Below are positions 7,728 through 16,161 of a stretch of 64,000 nt of DNA, in pieces. The stretch's first letter is position 1, and every line of letters begins with the position of its first letter. The stretch lies in contig DASRFD010000089.1 of the NCBI GenBank assembly GCA_035651715.1, forward strand, positions 44,771-108,770. Reading direction: 5' to 3'. Position numbers and translations under genes: made by a program. The notes beneath the pieces are model-generated. The model saw only the letters and a program-made list of their open reading frames with translations, searched no databases and was not told the origin of the DNA. Source of the DNA: Nevskia sp035651715. Its GTDB lineage: Bacteria; Pseudomonadota; Gammaproteobacteria; Nevskiales; Nevskiaceae.

Positions 7728-7770
7728 TCCGCCAGCGGCCGCAGTCCCGGCGGCCGCGCTGGAGGAGCGC

Positions 7771-9768
7771 ATGAGCAGCGTCAACCCCGTCCTCGACCGT
7801 TCCGGCTTCGGCCAGCCCGGCAACCCCTCCGGCGCCGCCGTCCCGCCCCGCGGCATCGCGCTGATCCCGCTGCGCGAGGCCATCGACGGGCCACTGTCGG
7901 TATCGCGCCAGCGCCGCACGCTCGCCCTCTATGCGGCGATGGTGGCGATCGGCCTGGTGCTGGCGTTCGGCGCCGCGCCCGCCGGGCAGGCCTTCGGCCT
8001 CGGCCTGCTGCTGCCGGGCGGCGGCTTCTCGCTGCACCTGGCCGGCGGCTGGGGGCCCGCCGCCGGTGCCGCGCTCGGCATCATGCTGAGCCTGCTGCTG
8101 TTCGGCGCGGGTCTGTTCGCCTGGTTCGGCAGCGGCAACATCCTGGCGCCGATCGTCGCCTGGCTCGGCCCGGCCGGCGTCGCCGCGGCGCTGGCGCCGG
8201 CGGCGCCGTGGAGCGGCGCGCCCTGGCTCACGCTCGGCGCCGTCGTCGCCACCGCGGCGCTGGTGCTGCGCGCCCGCGCCCGCGGGCGGCGCCAGGCGGT
8301 CGCCGACCGCGAGCGGCGCAATGCGCACCTGGCGCGCCTCGCCGCGCGGCCGGTGCCGGACCTGGCCGACGCGGTGCGCGACGGCGCCGGCGTGTCCGAC
8401 GAGGCCTGCGGCTACCTGCGCCATATCCTCGACCGCGCGCTGCAGCCGGTGCCGCGCTTCGACGGCTTCGACGCCATCGACCAGTTCCAGACGGCCTCGA
8501 TCCGCTACCAGTGCTGCAACTACGGCTACGCCCTGGCGGCCCTGCAGTACGAACACCTGCCGGCGTTCCGCGGCTACCTCAGCGAGGCGCAGCAGCGCCT
8601 GCACGCCAAGATGCTCGACCACCGCAACTGGAAGTACTGGGCGCTGGAGAACGCCTGGGGCAACCTCAGCCTGGACCCCAACCCGGTGCCGCGCGACAAC
8701 ATCATGTACTCGGGCTGGTTCGGCGCGATGCTGGCCGAGTACATCTCCAACACCGGCGACAGCCGCTACCACGACCAGCCGATGGTGCTGCGCCATCCCG
8801 ACGGCCGCGAGTGGCGCTACACCTTCCCGCAGCTGGCCGAGGCGGTGTACCGCAATTTCAAGCGCAGCGACTTCACCCTGTTTCCCTGCGAGCCGAACTG
8901 GATCTACCCGCTGTGCAACAACTTCGGCTCGATCTGCGTGCGCATCCACGACCGCCTCTACGGCACGCACTGGTGGAGCGAGATCGAGGCCGACTACCGC
9001 CGCCATTTCGACAACGAGTTCACCACCCAGGACGGCCGCACCCTGGCGATCCGCTCCAGCCGCACCGGCCTGACCATCGCCGCCCTGACCTCGGTGATGG
9101 CCGACTGCGTCACCGCCTACTTCCTGCACGGCGTGCTGCCCGACGTGGCGCGCCGCGCCTGGGAGATCGCACGGCTGGACTTCATCAAGGTCGCCGATGG
9201 CAAGGTTGACCTCGTCACGCGCGGCTGGGATGCGATCGATACCGGCAACTACAAGCGCTCGATGATCACCACCTACGCCCAGGTCGGCGCCGCCGCCGGC
9301 GAGATGGGCGACCGCGAGGTGCTGGAGCTGCTGCGCCAGCGGGTGCGCGACGAGTATCCCGGCACCCTGGAGGACGGCGTGCGCGTGATTCCCGGCGTGT
9401 CCAACTTCGCCTACGCCAGCCTGCTCGGGCTGTTCGCGCAGGGCGCCGGCGTGCGCCGCGCCATGCACGTGCGCGGCGTGCCGGCGCGCACGCTGAACGG
9501 CCCCATGCTGACGGGCGCGTCCTACCCGGACGTGCTGGTGACGCGCGCCGTCAACGACGGCGGCGTGCTCGCCGGCACCGTGCGCCCGGGCCGCGCCGCG
9601 GCGGCGGGCGGTGTCCACGCCCTGGAGCTCGGGCAGCTGCATCCCGGCGGGAGGTACCGCTGCGAGGGGCTGCGCGAGACGGCTGTGACCGCCGACGCGC
9701 AGGGCCGCGCCACCGTGCACGTGCAGCTGGCGGGGCGGCAGGACTTCCGCGTCGCGCCGCTGCTTTGA
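7771..9768 (+). CDS. Membrane-anchored linalool dehydratase/isomerase-like protein
   Basis: The 665-residue protein has about four hydrophobic segments (residues 48-180) followed by a soluble alpha/alpha-barrel domain. That domain aligns with linalool dehydratase/isomerase (Ldi) of Castellaniella defragrans: DNIMYSGWFGAM (about 310-320) against its ENIMYKGH region, and CEPNWIYPLC with both Cys in identical nine-residue spacing (Cys373, Cys382; Ldi Cys171, Cys180), followed by HDRLYGTHW. Ldi interconverts myrcene, linalool and geraniol. Notably the catalytic His129 of Ldi corresponds to Trp316 here, so the reaction may differ. Near-identical hydration or isomerisation of another alkenol is a guess. 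A divergent TetR gene and a small membrane-protein gene flank it. Confidence 0.75.
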   Translation: MSSVNPVLDRSGFGQPGNPSGAAVPPRGIALIPLREAIDGPLSVSRQRRTLALYAAMVAIGLVLAFGAAPAGQAFGLGLLLPGGGFSLHLAGGWGPAAGAALGIMLSLLLFGAGLFAWFGSGNILAPIVAWLGPAGVAAALAPAAPWSGAPWLTLGAVVATAALVLRARARGRRQAVADRERRNAHLARLAARPVPDLADAVRDGAGVSDEACGYLRHILDRALQPVPRFDGFDAIDQFQTASIRYQCCNYGYALAALQYEHLPAFRGYLSEAQQRLHAKMLDHRNWKYWALENAWGNLSLDPNPVPRDNIMYSGWFGAMLAEYISNTGDSRYHDQPMVLRHPDGREWRYTFPQLAEAVYRNFKRSDFTLFPCEPNWIYPLCNNFGSICVRIHDRLYGTHWWSEIEADYRRHFDNEFTTQDGRTLAIRSSRTGLTIAALTSVMADCVTAYFLHGVLPDVARRAWEIARLDFIKVADGKVDLVTRGWDAIDTGNYKRSMITTYAQVGAAAGEMGDREVLELLRQRVRDEYPGTLEDGVRVIPGVSNFAYASLLGLFAQGAGVRRAMHVRGVPARTLNGPMLTGASYPDVLVTRAVNDGGVLAGTVRPGRAAAAGGVHALELGQLHPGGRYRCEGLRETAVTADAQGRATVHVQLAGRQDFRVAPLL

Positions 9769-9774
9769 GCCGCC

Positions 9775-10041
9775 ATGGCCTGCTGCGCCTTCATCGCCTT
9801 CCTCATCGGCCAGTGCCTGGCCGCGTTCCAGTCCTGGCGCGGCCGGCTGGCGCGGCTGTTCGGGCTGAAGCCGCGTGAGGGCAAGCCGTTCCTGGCGCGG
9901 CGTTGGCGCAACGGCCTGGTGGCGGCGCTGGTGATCGAGCTGGGTCTTGCCGCCGGTGCCGCGATCGCGGCAGGGCTGGCGCCGGGCGGAAGCGGCTGGT
10001 CGGCGCTGTGCGGCGCCGGTGCGGCACTCGCCGGAAATTAA
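9775..10041 (+). CDS. Small hypothetical membrane protein
   Basis: An 88-residue reading frame starting six bases after the Ldi-like gene's stop codon. It has a hydrophobic N-terminus (residues 1-18, Cys-rich MACCAFIAFLIGQC), a basic middle (RRWRNG) and a second hydrophobic helix (about 46-68). Tight spacing suggests co-transcription with the Ldi-like gene. Its stop overlaps that of convergent xerC. I recognise no family, and the reading frame could be fortuitous in such GC-rich DNA. Confidence 0.5.
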   Translation: MACCAFIAFLIGQCLAAFQSWRGRLARLFGLKPREGKPFLARRWRNGLVAALVIELGLAAGAAIAAGLAPGGSGWSALCGAGAALAGN

Positions 10042-10970
10042 CCCCGGCCGGAGGAGCCGCCGCGCTTCGCCCGCGGGTGCGCCTCGTCATACACCTTGGC
10101 CAGCCGCTTCCAGTCCAGCTGCGTGTAGATCTGCGTGGTGGCGAGATTGGCGTGGCCGAGCAGCTCCTGCACCGCGCGCAGGTCGCCGCTGGATTCGAGC
10201 AGGTGGGTGGCGAAGGAGTGGCGCAGCTTGTGCGGGTGCAGGTGCGCCGGCAGTCCGGCGGCGCGGGCCCAGGCGGCAAGGCGCAGCTGGATCGAGCGCT
10301 GCGACAGGCGCGCGCCGCCGCGGCCGACGAACAGTGCGGTCTCGCCCGGCGCGGCGATGGCGCCGCGCTCGGCCAGCCAGGCGTCGAGCGCGGCGCGGGC
10401 CTTGCCGCCCACCGGCACGTTGCGCTCCTTGCGGCCCTTGCCGAGCACGCGCAGCTCGTCGGGGAAGCCGCCGCCGGCCGGTACGTCCAGCGCGTGCAGT
10501 TCCGCCAGGCGCAGGCCGGCGGAGTAGAACAGCTCGATCATCGCCTGGTCGCGCACGCCGTTGCGGTCCTCCGGCTCGCTGTCCAGGGCGTTGCCGAGAT
10601 CCTCGGCGGCGATCACCTTGGGCAGCAGGCGCTTGCCCTTGGGCGCGCGCACGCCGGCGGCGGGATTGTGCTCGACCAGGCCCAGCGCCAGGGCGTGGCG
10701 GAACATTCCGCGCAGGCTGGACAGGTAGCGGCGCAGGCTGGTCGGCTGCTTGCCGCCGCGGTGCAGGCGGGTGACGAAGCCGCGCACCGTGTGCACGTCG
10801 ATGCGCTGCGGCTCGCCGATGCGGCACTCGGCGCAGTAGGCGAGGAAGGCGCGGCCGTCCCGCTCCGCGGCCTTGAGCGTGTGCGGCGAGGCGCGCTTCT
10901 CGACGCGCAGGTAGTCCAGGTAGCCGGACAGCAGGCGCTCCAGCGCGGAGGCGGGAGCGGCCTCGCTCAT
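10038..10970 (-). CDS. xerC: Tyrosine recombinase XerC
   Basis: The 310-residue protein has the SAM-like N-terminal domain (about 8-95) and the tyrosine recombinase catalytic set: Arg154 (AGLRLAEL), Lys178, His247 and Arg250 (HKLRHSFATHLL), His273 (GHANLATTQIYT) and nucleophile Tyr282. XerC acts with XerD at dif to resolve chromosome dimers. The start codon overlaps the stop of the DUF484 gene (ATGA), giving the dapF-DUF484-xerC operon common in gammaproteobacteria. That context makes it the housekeeping XerC and not a phage or transposon integrase. Confidence 0.96.
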   Translation of the reverse strand: MSEAAPASALERLLSGYLDYLRVEKRASPHTLKAAERDGRAFLAYCAECRIGEPQRIDVHTVRGFVTRLHRGGKQPTSLRRYLSSLRGMFRHALALGLVEHNPAAGVRAPKGKRLLPKVIAAEDLGNALDSEPEDRNGVRDQAMIELFYSAGLRLAELHALDVPAGGGFPDELRVLGKGRKERNVPVGGKARAALDAWLAERGAIAAPGETALFVGRGGARLSQRSIQLRLAAWARAAGLPAHLHPHKLRHSFATHLLESSGDLRAVQELLGHANLATTQIYTQLDWKRLAKVYDEAHPRAKRGGSSGRG

Positions 10971-11698
10971 GTGAGCCGCGCGCGGATTGCGGCCGAGACC
11001 AGCTCGGCGGTGATCTCCAGGAACAGCTTGCCCTGGCGCGGCTGGAAGCGCTCGGGGTCGCGCGAGCCCAGGGCCAGCATGCCCAGGTTCTTGTCCTTTT
11101 CCAGCGGCACCACCGCCGCCGACAGCACCGGCTGCTCGGCCTTGGGGAACAGCAGCTTCGCCTTGTCCTCGGCGATCGGGCCGCATTCGATCAGGCGGGT
11201 GCGGATGAAGTTGTCGTAGGCGCGGGCGATGGCGCCGCCCGGCTCCACCGGCATGATGCCGTCGATGTCGTGGCGCTTGTAGGCGCCGCCGTTGAGGCCG
11301 ACGAACACTTCGTCGATGCCGAAGTCCTCGCGCATCGAGCTGCGCAGGCCGACCACGATGTTGGCCAGAGAGGGCGCGCGGATCAGGGTGCGCGCCAGGC
11401 GCAGCACGTTCTCGGCGCGGTTTTCGTTCTCGCGGGCGGTGTCGATCAGCCGGTTGAGGCGCGCCTCCAGGCGCTGGTTCTTGCCGCGCAGCAGCTCGAC
11501 CTGGCGCTCGATCAGCGACACCGCCGAGCCGGTGGAATGCGCCAGCTCCAGGGTTTCGAGCAGCTGCGGGTGGTCGGTCAGCAGCTGCGGATGGGCCTTG
11601 AGATAGGCCACCACCGCCGCCTCGCTGGGCGCCTCGCCGGCGGCGAGGTGGTCCGGCGCGTCCTGCACCTGTTCTTCGGATTCGCTTACTTCGGCCAC
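10967..11698 (-). CDS. DUF484 family GAF-like protein
   Basis: A 243-residue protein with an acidic N-terminus, the DUF484 signature VVAYLKAHPQLLTDHPQLLETL (about 30-50), a coiled-coil segment (about 62-90) and a GAF-like domain to the end. It is read from a GTG overlapping the dapF stop, preceded by AAGGGAG; no ATG is available in the conserved N-terminal region. It sits between dapF and xerC as in Pseudomonas. Function is unknown; family members have been linked to XerC-associated or stress functions only by position. Confidence 0.9.
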   Translation of the reverse strand: MAEVSESEEQVQDAPDHLAAGEAPSEAAVVAYLKAHPQLLTDHPQLLETLELAHSTGSAVSLIERQVELLRGKNQRLEARLNRLIDTARENENRAENVLRLARTLIRAPSLANIVVGLRSSMREDFGIDEVFVGLNGGAYKRHDIDGIMPVEPGGAIARAYDNFIRTRLIECGPIAEDKAKLLFPKAEQPVLSAAVVPLEKDKNLGMLALGSRDPERFQPRQGKLFLEITAELVSAAIRARLT

Positions 11699-12543
11699 TC
11701 CAGGCTCCCTTCGTATACTGTTTCCGCCGGACCGGTCATCCACACCGGCTGGCCTTCCCCCGCCCATTCCAGCTGCAGGGCGCCGCCGCGCACCTGGATC
11801 TCCGCCTGCTGGTCGAGCTTGCCCCACAGCCGCCCCACCACCATCGCGGCGCAGGCGCCGCTGCCGCAGGCCAGGGTCTCGCCGGCGCCGCGCTCGTAGA
11901 CGCGCAGGCGGGCATGGCCGCGGTCGAGGAACTGGACGAAGCCGGCGTTGACCCGCTGCGGGAACGCCGGATGGTGCTGCAGCTCCTCGCCGATCCGCGC
12001 CACCGGCGCGCTGTCGACATCCGCCACTTCGAACACGGCGTGGGGGTTGCCCATGCTCGCCGCGCCGCAGGCCAGGGTGGTGCCGTCGGCCAGGGTGATG
12101 CGGTATTCCGGGCGGCGGCCGCCTTCGACGATCATCGGCACCTGCGCCGGCTCCAGCCGCGGCGCGCCCATGTTGACCCGCACCCGGCCGTCGTCGAGCA
12201 GGTGCAGTTCGAGCAGGGCGGTCGAGGTGCGCACGCGCAGGTCGCGCTTGTCGCTCATGCGGTGCTCGCGCACGTAGCGCGCCAGGCAGCGCGAGCCGTT
12301 GCCGCACTGGCCGACCTCGGAACCGTCGGCGTTGAAGATGCGGTAGCCGAAATCGATGTCCGGCGCGGGCGAGGGCTCGATCAGCAGCACCTGGTCGCAG
12401 CCGACGCCGAAACGGCGGTCGGTCAGGCGGCTGAGCAGGGCCGGGGAGGGCGCCCGCAGCAGCTCGCCCACGGGCGCGCGGGTAGCGTCGATGACCACGA
12501 AGTCGTTGCCGAGTCCGTGCATCTTGGCGAAGGGCAGGTTCAT
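11686..12543 (-). CDS. dapF: Diaminopimelate epimerase
   Basis: DapF converts LL- to meso-diaminopimelate for lysine and peptidoglycan synthesis, using two cysteines as acid and base. Both are present in the 285-residue product: Cys80 in VGQCGNGSRC and Cys226 in TLACGSGAC. The N-terminal FAKMHGLGNDFVVID motif is typical. The gene overlaps the downstream DUF484 gene by 13 bases and heads that operon. Confidence 0.98.
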   Translation of the reverse strand: MNLPFAKMHGLGNDFVVIDATRAPVGELLRAPSPALLSRLTDRRFGVGCDQVLLIEPSPAPDIDFGYRIFNADGSEVGQCGNGSRCLARYVREHRMSDKRDLRVRTSTALLELHLLDDGRVRVNMGAPRLEPAQVPMIVEGGRRPEYRITLADGTTLACGAASMGNPHAVFEVADVDSAPVARIGEELQHHPAFPQRVNAGFVQFLDRGHARLRVYERGAGETLACGSGACAAMVVGRLWGKLDQQAEIQVRGGALQLEWAGEGQPVWMTGPAETVYEGSLEWPK

Positions 12544-12699
12544 GGACGCCGATTATCGGTCCGATCGCCGCCGGTTTAAACAGATTTCTGCGCCTCGTCC
12601 GCCCCGCCGCCCGGGCCGGCGCCGGGCGCCGCGCGACCCCCGCATCGCGCCGTCAAGGCGACCGCCGCCGGCGTCCCGCTCCGCAATGATCTTGTGAAT

Positions 12700-12718
12700 G
12701 CGAATATTTATCATTATG
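12700..12718. promoter_or_regulatory. Possible Fur box upstream of the peroxidase-porin cluster
   Basis: GCGAATATTTATCATTATG matches 13 of 19 positions of the Fur consensus by my count, with the right half (ATCATTAT) perfect. It is in an A+T-rich block 33 bases before the chosen start of the diheme peroxidase gene. If real, the following cluster is iron-responsive. Confidence 0.4.
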
Positions 12719-12750
12719 ATCCGCGCCAGATAAACAGACGGGTCCGTGCC

Positions 12751-14148
12751 ATGCCGCGCGCGGCGCAACAAACCATGGGGAAGGTCGTCGACCGCAGCAG
12801 CCCGCGGCTGGCCCGGCTGGGCCCCGTCGTCCTGTGCCTGGTCCTGGCCGCCTGCAGCGGCGGCGGCACCGATGCCGGCCAGGCGCAGGGCCTGTCGCCG
12901 GCGGCGCAGCTGGGCCAGAAGATCTTCTCCGACCAGGCGCTGTCGGCGTCCGGCAGGCAGTCCTGCGCCACCTGCCACGTCGCCCGGTTCGCCTTCGCCG
13001 GGGACAACACCGCCGCCGGACCCGACCATGGCCTGCCGGTGCCGCTGGGCGGTCCCGGCATGGACCAGCCCGGTTTCCGCAACACGCCATCGCTGATGTA
13101 TGCCTCGTTCGTCCCGGCCTTCTTCTTCGACGGCGACGGCGCGCCCAACGGCGGCTTCTTCCGCGACGGCCGCGCCGCCACCCTGGAAGACCAGGCGGTG
13201 CTGCCCTTCATCACCGGCTTCGAGATGGCCAACGCCGACGCCGCGGCGGTGGTGGACAAGCTCAGGACCCGTCCCTACGCCGGCGACTTCACCGCGCTCT
13301 ACGGCGCCGGCGTGCTGGACGACCCGGACACCGCGCTCAAGCGCATCGGCGCCGCGCTGGCGGCGTTCGAGCGCGAGGACCAGGCCTTCCATCCCTTTAG
13401 CAGCAGGTTCGACGACTGGCGCAGCGGCGGCGCCAGCCTCACCGCGCAGGAGTTGCGCGGCTTCGCCCTGTTCAACAACCCGGCCAAGGGCAATTGCGCC
13501 GCCTGTCATCCCAGCACCTCGGCCAACGGCGTGACGCCGGCGCTGTTCACCGACTTCAGCTACGACAACCTCGGCGTGCCGCGCAACGGCGAGATCCCGG
13601 CCAACGCCGACAGCGGCGCGCCTGCCTACACGCCGGCGGACAGCGACGACGGCTTGCATCGCTACTACGACCTGGGCGTGTGCGGCCCGTTCCGCGACGA
13701 CGGCGGCCGCAACACCTCCGCCGTCTGCGGCCAGTTCAAGGTGCCGACCCTGCGCAACATCGCCGTCACCGCGCCGTATTTCCACAACGGCCGCTTCGCC
13801 ACGCTCAAGGACGCGATCGGCTTCTACGTGCGCCGCGATACTAATCCCGGGCAGTGGTACCCCACCACCGCGGCCGGCGACTCGACCAAGTTCGACGACC
13901 TGCCGGCGCTGTACGGCGGCCAGTTCCTGGTCAACATCAACAGCGTCGGCAGCGACGCCGGCTACGTCGGCAACGTCAACACCGCCGAGATTCCGTACAA
14001 CCGCAAGCTCGGCGGCACCGCCGCGCTGACGCCGGACGAGATCGACGACGTCATCGCCTTCCTCTGCACCCTCACCGACGGCTACGACCCGGCCCACCCG
14101 GCGGCCCAGGTCCTGCCGGCGCAATGCGCCGCCGCCGTCTCACCCTGA
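12751..14148 (+). CDS. Diheme cytochrome c peroxidase/MauG-family lipoprotein
   Basis: The 465-residue protein has a basic N-terminus, a hydrophobic segment and a lipobox ending at Cys35 (VLAAC), so it is a lipoprotein exported by Sec. Two c-type heme motifs follow: CATCH (72-76) and CAACH (249-253), with a His-containing YFHNGRFATLKDAI region typical of the MauG/CcpA family. Members reduce hydrogen peroxide or oxidise a partner through a high-valent heme. The ATG at 12751 was preferred over one at 12694 because the latter lies within the A+T-rich regulatory block. It leads into a porin gene 21 bases on. Confidence 0.88.
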   Translation: MPRAAQQTMGKVVDRSSPRLARLGPVVLCLVLAACSGGGTDAGQAQGLSPAAQLGQKIFSDQALSASGRQSCATCHVARFAFAGDNTAAGPDHGLPVPLGGPGMDQPGFRNTPSLMYASFVPAFFFDGDGAPNGGFFRDGRAATLEDQAVLPFITGFEMANADAAAVVDKLRTRPYAGDFTALYGAGVLDDPDTALKRIGAALAAFEREDQAFHPFSSRFDDWRSGGASLTAQELRGFALFNNPAKGNCAACHPSTSANGVTPALFTDFSYDNLGVPRNGEIPANADSGAPAYTPADSDDGLHRYYDLGVCGPFRDDGGRNTSAVCGQFKVPTLRNIAVTAPYFHNGRFATLKDAIGFYVRRDTNPGQWYPTTAAGDSTKFDDLPALYGGQFLVNINSVGSDAGYVGNVNTAEIPYNRKLGGTAALTPDEIDDVIAFLCTLTDGYDPAHPAAQVLPAQCAAAVSP

Positions 14149-14169
14149 TTCCCGAACAGAGCCACGCCC

Positions 14170-15552
14170 ATGAAGAAGCCCTTCGCCCTCAGCCTGATTG
14201 CCGCCGCGCTGCTCGCCTCCGGTGCGGCCCGCGCCGCCGACGGCGGCGTCGACGCCGCCACCGCGCAGAAGCTGGAGCAGCAGATCGAGCTGATGCAGCA
14301 GCAGCTGGAAGCGATGAAGGCCCAGCTGCAGCAGCTCAGGCAGCAGAACGAGGCCCTGGCCGCGCAGCAACAGCAGCAGGCGGCGCAGGTGCAGCAGGTG
14401 GCCGCCGCCGGCGCCGAGTCCAGGCCGGCCGGCGGCATTTCGCCGGACCTGAGCCTGTGGGGCTACGGCGAGATCTATTACACCCATCCGTTGCACCAGC
14501 CGCAGGACACCACCGCCGACCTGGCCCGCGCCGTGTTCGGCATCGGCTACCACTTCGACGAGCGCACCGTATTCAACTCGGAGTTCGAGGTCGAGCACGC
14601 CGTCGCCTCCTCCGACGACCAGGGCGAGTTCGAAGTCGAGCAGTTCTACGTCGACCGCCAGCTGACCGACTGGGCCGCGGTCAAGGGCGGTCTGTTCCTG
14701 ATGCCCTTCGGCCTGCTCAACGAGCACCACGAGCCGACCAACTTCTACGGCGTGCAGCGCAACTTCGTCGAGACCCTGGTCATTCCCAGCACCTGGCGCG
14801 AGGGCGGCTTCGCCTTCCACGGCGATACCCCGATCGGCCTGACCTGGGACACCGGACTCACCACCACCGTGAACCTGGGCAGCTGGAACCCGAACCCGGA
14901 GGATCCGCTCTACCGCACCGCGCTGCAGCTGGAGAACAACGGCGTCGCCCCGCTGCAGGCGACCCACCAGGAGCTGCAGTTCGCCAGCGCCCAGCACCTG
15001 GCCGAGTATGTCTCGCTGAACTACAAGGGCATCCCCGGCCTGCTCGCCGGCGCCGCCGTGTTCACCGGCGACTCCGACACCAGCGGTGTCGCCCATCCCT
15101 CGCGCGTCACCCTGTGGGAAGGCCACGCCCGCTGGACCCCCGGCCGGGCCGACCTGTCGGCGGTCTACGCCCGCGGCGGCATCACCGACACCGCCGAATA
15201 CAACACCCTCAACGCCGGCGGCTCCAACCCGCTGCCGTCCAAGTTCTACGGCTGGTACCTGCAGGGCGCCTACAACGTCTGGCAGCACAACGGCTACAAG
15301 CTGGCCCCCTTCGCGCGTTGGGAGCGGTACAGTATGGGGGCGGGCTACGAGGGCATCGCCCCCGGCTTCAGCACGGTTCCGACCGGGCTGGCGGCGGACG
15401 GCAGGCCGTGGCCGCAGCCGTATGACCGCATCTGGACCTTCGGCGCGAACTTCTACCTCAATCCGCACGTCGTTCTCAAGGCGGACTACCAGACTTACCA
15501 GACCAACAGTGACTTCACCCGCTTCGATCTCGGCCTGGGGCTCGCTTACTGA
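14170..15552 (+). CDS. Outer-membrane porin (OprP/OprO-like) with N-terminal coiled coil
   Basis: A 460-residue protein with a signal peptide (MKKPF...ARAAD, cleavage near residue 23), a Gln/Leu-rich coiled coil (about 30-75) and then beta-barrel sequence, ending in aromatic ...LGLGLAY. The layout (coiled coil plus barrel) is that of phosphate-selective porin-like proteins; specificity cannot be read. It follows the diheme peroxidase by 21 bases and is probably co-transcribed with it. Confidence 0.75.
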   Translation: MKKPFALSLIAAALLASGAARAADGGVDAATAQKLEQQIELMQQQLEAMKAQLQQLRQQNEALAAQQQQQAAQVQQVAAAGAESRPAGGISPDLSLWGYGEIYYTHPLHQPQDTTADLARAVFGIGYHFDERTVFNSEFEVEHAVASSDDQGEFEVEQFYVDRQLTDWAAVKGGLFLMPFGLLNEHHEPTNFYGVQRNFVETLVIPSTWREGGFAFHGDTPIGLTWDTGLTTTVNLGSWNPNPEDPLYRTALQLENNGVAPLQATHQELQFASAQHLAEYVSLNYKGIPGLLAGAAVFTGDSDTSGVAHPSRVTLWEGHARWTPGRADLSAVYARGGITDTAEYNTLNAGGSNPLPSKFYGWYLQGAYNVWQHNGYKLAPFARWERYSMGAGYEGIAPGFSTVPTGLAADGRPWPQPYDRIWTFGANFYLNPHVVLKADYQTYQTNSDFTRFDLGLGLAY

Positions 15553-15630
15553 GCGGCCGCAAAACTTCCTGAGTGACATTCTCACTATGATCCGGTTTGG
15601 CGGAACGCCGCGCCGGGCCGGGAGTTTTTG

Positions 15631-16161
15631 ATGAACACCGCCGGCCGCCTGATGTTCCTGCCGGTCGCCGCGCTCACCGCCGCGGCGCCGGCGCAGGCCA
15701 TGGTCTACATGAGCACCGAGGATGCGCAGAAGCTGATGTTCGGCGACACGGCACTGACGCCGGTGCCGGTGGTTCTCAGCCCCGGGCAGACCGCGGCGAT
15801 CGAGAAGGACTCCGGCGTCAAGGTGTTCGCGGGGTCGCTGCGCGCCTGGAAGGCGGCGGACGGCGGCTGGTTCTTCGTCGACGCGGTCATCGGCAAGCAC
15901 GACCTCATCACCTACGCCGTGGCGCTGGACCCTGCCGGCACGGTGCGCCGGGTCGAGATCCTGGAGTACCGCGAAGCCTACGGCGGCGACGTGCGCAACC
16001 CGCGCTGGCGCGCCCAGTTCAACGGCAAGCAGCACGGCGACGCGCTGAGCATCGGCGACGGCATCCAGAACATCAGCGGCGCCACCCTGTCCTGCACGCA
16101 CGTCACCGACGGCATCCGCCGCCTGCTCGCCACCTATGCCATCGCGCTCGCCAAGCCCTGA
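15631..16161 (+). CDS. Periplasmic FMN-binding domain protein with flavinylation motif
   Basis: A 176-residue protein with a signal peptide (cleavage after ...PAQA, near residue 24) and one FMN_bind domain. The SGATLS motif carries Thr152, the residue to which ApbE would attach FMN through a phosphoester. GGAG lies six bases before the ATG; the preceding TTG is not needed. The apbE gene overlaps its 3' end by 26 bases, a strong functional link. The protein is likely an extracytoplasmic one-electron carrier. Confidence 0.85.
   Translation: MNTAGRLMFLPVAALTAAAPAQAMVYMSTEDAQKLMFGDTALTPVPVVLSPGQTAAIEKDSGVKVFAGSLRAWKAADGGWFFVDAVIGKHDLITYAVALDPAGTVRRVEILEYREAYGGDVRNPRWRAQFNGKQHGDALSIGDGIQNISGATLSCTHVTDGIRRLLATYAIALAKP

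Noticed and set aside
7711..9720. A 669-codon open frame opposite the Ldi-like gene.
   Set aside because: Same reason: composition is that of a complementary-strand shadow and the plus-strand gene has clear family motifs.
10038..10970. Tyrosine recombinase considered as evidence of a mobile element or integron.
   Set aside because: It is fused in an operon with dapF and DUF484, the standard xerC locus, and no att sites or cassettes are near.
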